Origin: Acidobacteriota bacterium
GTDB lineage: Bacteria > Acidobacteriota > Vicinamibacteria > Vicinamibacterales > Vicinamibacteraceae
Length of the DNA stretch: 8,399 nucleotides
Reading direction: 5' to 3'
NCBI GenBank assembly: GCA_023427865.1
Contig: JAEYZV010000676.1
Location: 1-8,399 of the forward strand
The notes under the pieces are model-generated. The model worked only from the letters and a program-made list of their open reading frames with translations. It was not told the DNA's origin and searched no databases. Within the stretch, counting starts at the first letter, position 1; every line of letters begins with the position of its first letter. This document shows, piece by piece, positions 6,199 to 8,399 of the stretch. A program made the translations under genes and the position numbers.

Positions 6199-7365
6199 TC
6201 AATACAACAAACACGACGCGCGCATCGCGTCGAACGAACCCGCATCGAGCCGGCACGTCACGCTGACCTCGAGGGGGCTTGCACCGGCGTCGATCGCCCG
6301 CCGCAGCCCGTCGGATCCCGCGAGGATGTCGATGGGCATCTTCTCGTGCTCGTACTCGTAGGGCGGCGATCTCCACGGCAGCTGGCGATCGGGAAGTGCA
6401 TCCCGGAACGCGCAGAGCAGCGCGATGGCCGCGTCGACCGACCGGAAGCGCTCGCGATCGGTGACGTGCAGCTGGCAGCCCCCGCACGTCACGCCCGCGT
6501 GCTTCTGGAAGGTCGGCTCGAAGTACACCGGACGGAAGTGGACGCCGGGCAGGTGTTGCGCGTTCAGCCCGCCCGCGAACGTCTCGGCGTCGATGCCCGG
6601 ATGGCCCACGAGCTCGAACGGCCGCGTCGTGCCGCGCCCCTCCGAGACCAGCGTGCCCTCGAACAACACCATGCCGGGGTAGACGATGGCGGTGTCGAGC
6701 GTCGGCATGTTCGGGGAGGGCATCACCCACGGCACGCCGGTTTGGTCCCACCATTGCCCGCGTGACCAGCCCTCCATGGGGACCACCTCGAGCTGCGCGC
6801 CGAGCCCGAACTGCTCGTTGAACAGCTGCGCCAGTTCCGCGATCGTCAGCCCGTGCCGCAGCGCGATCGGGAACAGCCCGACGAACGACTCGTACCCGGG
6901 CTGCAGCATCGGTCCCTCGACCGTCCGGCCGCCAATCGGGTTCGGGCGATCGCACACGATGACCGGGATGCCCTTGCGCGCCCCGGCCTTCAGGCAGTAC
7001 GCCATCGTGTACACGAACGTGTACACGCGCGTGCCGACGTCCTGCAGGTCGACGACGATCGCGTCGAGCCCGTCGAGCATGGCGTCGGTGGGTTCGCGCG
7101 TCTCGCTGTAAAGGGAGTAGACCGGCACACCGCGGCGCGGGTCCTTGGCGTGCGGCGTCTCGATCATGTTGTCCTGCAGCGTCGAATGGAAACCGTGCTG
7201 CGGGCCGAACAGGGCCGCGAGGGTGACCCCAGGTGCCCGCCACAAGACGTCGGCAGCGTGGGCGAACGATCCATCGATGGACGATGGGTTGGCGACGAGT
7301 CCGACGCGCAACCCTGCGAGTCGGCCCGAGGCAATCAGCGTCGAGAGTCCTGGTGTGACGGTCAT
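6199..7365 (-). CDS. namZ: DUF1343 protein, exo-beta-N-acetylmuramidase (NamZ) family
   Basis: The product (388 aa) belongs to DUF1343, the glycoside hydrolase family founded on Bacillus subtilis NamZ (YbbC), which removes terminal N-acetylmuramic acid from peptidoglycan fragments. Conserved blocks: GLVANPSSID (22-31), ALFGPQHGF (51-59), DLQDVGTRVYTFVYTM (106-121), CDRPNPIGGRTVEGP (138-152), PSPNMPTLDTAIVYPG (216-231), LFEGTLVSEGRGTTRPFE (234-251), then a C-terminal domain to a typical family end. Two features stand out. The family's usual PEHG is PQHG here, and there is no signal peptide, so the protein looks cytoplasmic, unlike exported relatives. The ATG overlaps the phzF stop by one base (TGATG), indicating coupled translation. 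The fold family is firm; muramidase activity is inferred. Confidence 0.85.
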   Translation of the reverse strand: MTVTPGLSTLIASGRLAGLRVGLVANPSSIDGSFAHAADVLWRAPGVTLAALFGPQHGFHSTLQDNMIETPHAKDPRRGVPVYSLYSETREPTDAMLDGLDAIVVDLQDVGTRVYTFVYTMAYCLKAGARKGIPVIVCDRPNPIGGRTVEGPMLQPGYESFVGLFPIALRHGLTIAELAQLFNEQFGLGAQLEVVPMEGWSRGQWWDQTGVPWVMPSPNMPTLDTAIVYPGMVLFEGTLVSEGRGTTRPFELVGHPGIDAETFAGGLNAQHLPGVHFRPVYFEPTFQKHAGVTCGGCQLHVTDRERFRSVDAAIALLCAFRDALPDRQLPWRSPPYEYEHEKMPIDILAGSDGLRRAIDAGASPLEVSVTCRLDAGSFDAMRASCLLY

Positions 7366-8168
7366 CAGAAGTGAATCGTGCCTTCGAGATAGCAGACGGC
7401 CTGGCCGGTGAGCAGGACCCTGTCGTCCCGCAGTTGACAGCGCATTTCACCGCCACGCGCCGACACCTGGCGCGCCTGCAGCACGGTGCGGCCGAGACGC
7501 TCGGCCCAGTAAGGCGCGAGCGTGCAGTGGGAGGAGCCGGTGACGGGGTCTTCGGGGACGCCGATAGCCGGCGCGAAGAAGCGCGAGACGAAATCGGCGC
7601 CCGGCGACAGTGAAGGATCGGCCGGTGCGGTCACGATCACACCGTGCGGTTCCACCGCCTGCAACCGCCCCATGTCGGGCACGAGCGCTCGCACGTCCGA
7701 TTCGCACGTGAACACGCACATGTGGTCGCGTGCCTTCCAGACATCCTCGGGTTCGGCTCCGAGCGCGAACGTCAGAGCGGCAACCCGTGACACGCGCTCC
7801 GCGGGACGTCCGGGGAAGTCGAGCGTGTAGCCCTCCGGACCGCTCGTGACGGACAGCTCGCCGCTGCGCGTCATGAAGCGGAGCGGCTGGCTCGAGTCGC
7901 CCAGACGCTCACGCAGGATGAAGGCCGTGGCGAGCGTCGCCTGCCCGCACAGGTCCACCTCCGTGGTCGGCGTCAGCCACCGCAGGTCATAGCGCCCGTC
8001 GTCCGTCCTGATGACAAACGCCGTCTCCGAGAGGTTGTTCTCTGCAGCGATGCGGTGCAGTGTTTCGTCGGGCAGCCAGGCCTCGAGTGGACACACGGCA
8101 GCCGGGTTACCTCCGAACACGGCGGAGGTGAACGCGTCGACGTGATACAGCGCCAGCGTGGTGGCCAT
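7365..8168 (-). CDS. PhzF-family isomerase/epimerase
   Basis: The product (267 aa) is a full-length PhzF-family protein with a two-lobed diaminopimelate-epimerase-like fold. The N-terminal lobe starts HVDAFTSAVFGGNPAAVC (9-26) and carries the catalytic Glu48 in NNLSETAF (44-51). VDLCGQATLA (71-80) follows, then the second-lobe signature PEDPVTGSSHC (205-215) with Asp207. The usual CGHAT His is Gln76 here. PhzF itself isomerises trans-2,3-dihydro-3-hydroxyanthranilate in phenazine synthesis, but no phenazine genes are near. Most family members, like E. coli YddE, have no known substrate, so phenazine synthesis should not be assumed. The gene starts 16 bases after ilvE and its stop overlaps the namZ start. 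No clear Shine-Dalgarno site is seen, so expression may depend on read-through from ilvE. Confidence 0.88.
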   Translation of the reverse strand: MATTLALYHVDAFTSAVFGGNPAAVCPLEAWLPDETLHRIAAENNLSETAFVIRTDDGRYDLRWLTPTTEVDLCGQATLATAFILRERLGDSSQPLRFMTRSGELSVTSGPEGYTLDFPGRPAERVSRVAALTFALGAEPEDVWKARDHMCVFTCESDVRALVPDMGRLQAVEPHGVIVTAPADPSLSPGADFVSRFFAPAIGVPEDPVTGSSHCTLAPYWAERLGRTVLQARQVSARGGEMRCQLRDDRVLLTGQAVCYLEGTIHF

Positions 8169-8184
8169 CGTCGGGACGTGCTGT

Positions 8185-8399
8185 CTAGACGATGGTCTGC
8201 CAGCCTCGCGTGTCGGCGTCCTCGCCGTACTGCAGCCGCGTGATCGCGTCGTAGAGCCGCTCGGCGAGCGGGCCCGGGACGCCGCCGTTGATCGACATCT
8301 CGTGCCCGGCGTCCACCAGTGTGCCGACGGCCTGGATGACGGCCGCCGTACCCGTGCCGAAGACCTCCTTCAGGCGTCCGTCGGCGTGCGCCGCCTGGG
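8185..8399 (-). CDS. ilvE: Branched-chain amino-acid aminotransferase, C-terminal part
   Basis: Only the last 71 or so codons are in the window; the 5' end lies beyond 8399. I translated the minus strand by hand from the TAG at 8187-8185. The sequence contains LKEVFGTGTAAVIQAVGTLV, then GPLAERLYDAITRLQYGED and a closing RGWQTIV. The GTGTAAV segment and the LYDxxTxxQYG...GW ending are typical of the C-terminus of fold-type IV, class II BCAT enzymes, which interconvert Leu/Ile/Val and their 2-keto acids with PLP; the PLP lysine lies in the missing part. It is the first visible gene of a minus-strand run continuing into phzF and namZ. D-amino-acid transaminase and aminodeoxychorismate lyase share the fold but not this ending. 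Confidence 0.85.
   Translation of the reverse strand, partial: QAAHADGRLKEVFGTGTAAVIQAVGTLVDAGHEMSINGGVPGPLAERLYDAITRLQYGEDADTRGWQTIV

Noticed and set aside
5896..6765. A plus-strand 289-codon frame across the 37-bp repeats
   Set aside because: It is antisense to the DUF1080 and namZ genes and passes through the tandem repeat, which encodes repeated peptides only because 37 bp shifts the frame.
6158..7456. A 432-codon minus-strand frame longer than namZ itself
   Set aside because: It overlaps namZ in another frame and is dominated by Arg/Ala/Gly. The namZ frame carries all DUF1343 motifs and the coupled start, so the longer one is a shadow.
7365..8168. A phenazine biosynthesis locus
   Set aside because: Only the widespread PhzF fold is present. 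No phzA/B/C/D/E/G genes are adjacent, and the CGHAT motif is altered.

Overview
The window is GC-rich, tightly packed bacterial chromosome. Short overlaps between genes, strong G/C at third codon positions, a secreted DUF1080 (3-keto-disaccharide hydrolase type) protein and GC-rich intergenic hairpin repeats suggest an Acidobacteriota member, perhaps Vicinamibacteria. That placement is an inference; there is no rRNA or other marker gene here to confirm it.

Left part, + strand (22-3962). dapA, dapD and an M20 amidohydrolase (probable DapE) overlap end to end (4 bp, then 13 bp) and make up most of the succinylase branch of diaminopimelate/lysine synthesis. After an 80-bp gap come a long-form LOG-family nucleotide phosphoribohydrolase and a small zinc-ribbon protein that starts at or just past the end of the LOG gene.

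Middle part (3963-5341). A minus-strand gene for a small secreted protein with a Pro/Gln/Thr-rich linker ends at a good hairpin terminator (4029-4058). A divergent + strand gene encodes a probably exported HExxH zinc metallopeptidase. Its last codons and stop lie inside a cluster of CCTGTTACCTG-type repeats in both orientations, which fills the convergent junction with the next gene.

Right part, - strand (5340-8399). Transcription runs from the window edge leftwards: ilvE (partial), a PhzF-family isomerase/epimerase, a NamZ/DUF1343 exo-muramidase-type protein (its start overlaps the phzF stop by 1 bp), then an intergenic block of three 37-bp tandem repeats plus a related hairpin, then the secreted DUF1080 protein.

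Themes: diaminopimelate supply and possible peptidoglycan-fragment recycling (dap genes, namZ), amino-acid metabolism (ilvE, phzF) and export of sugar- or protein-active enzymes. I found no CRISPR array, transposase, phage gene, RNA gene or convincing new defence or biosynthetic system. The least explained parts are the two repeat clusters, the orphan zinc-ribbon protein, the secreted metallopeptidase, and active-site variants in the PhzF and NamZ homologues.
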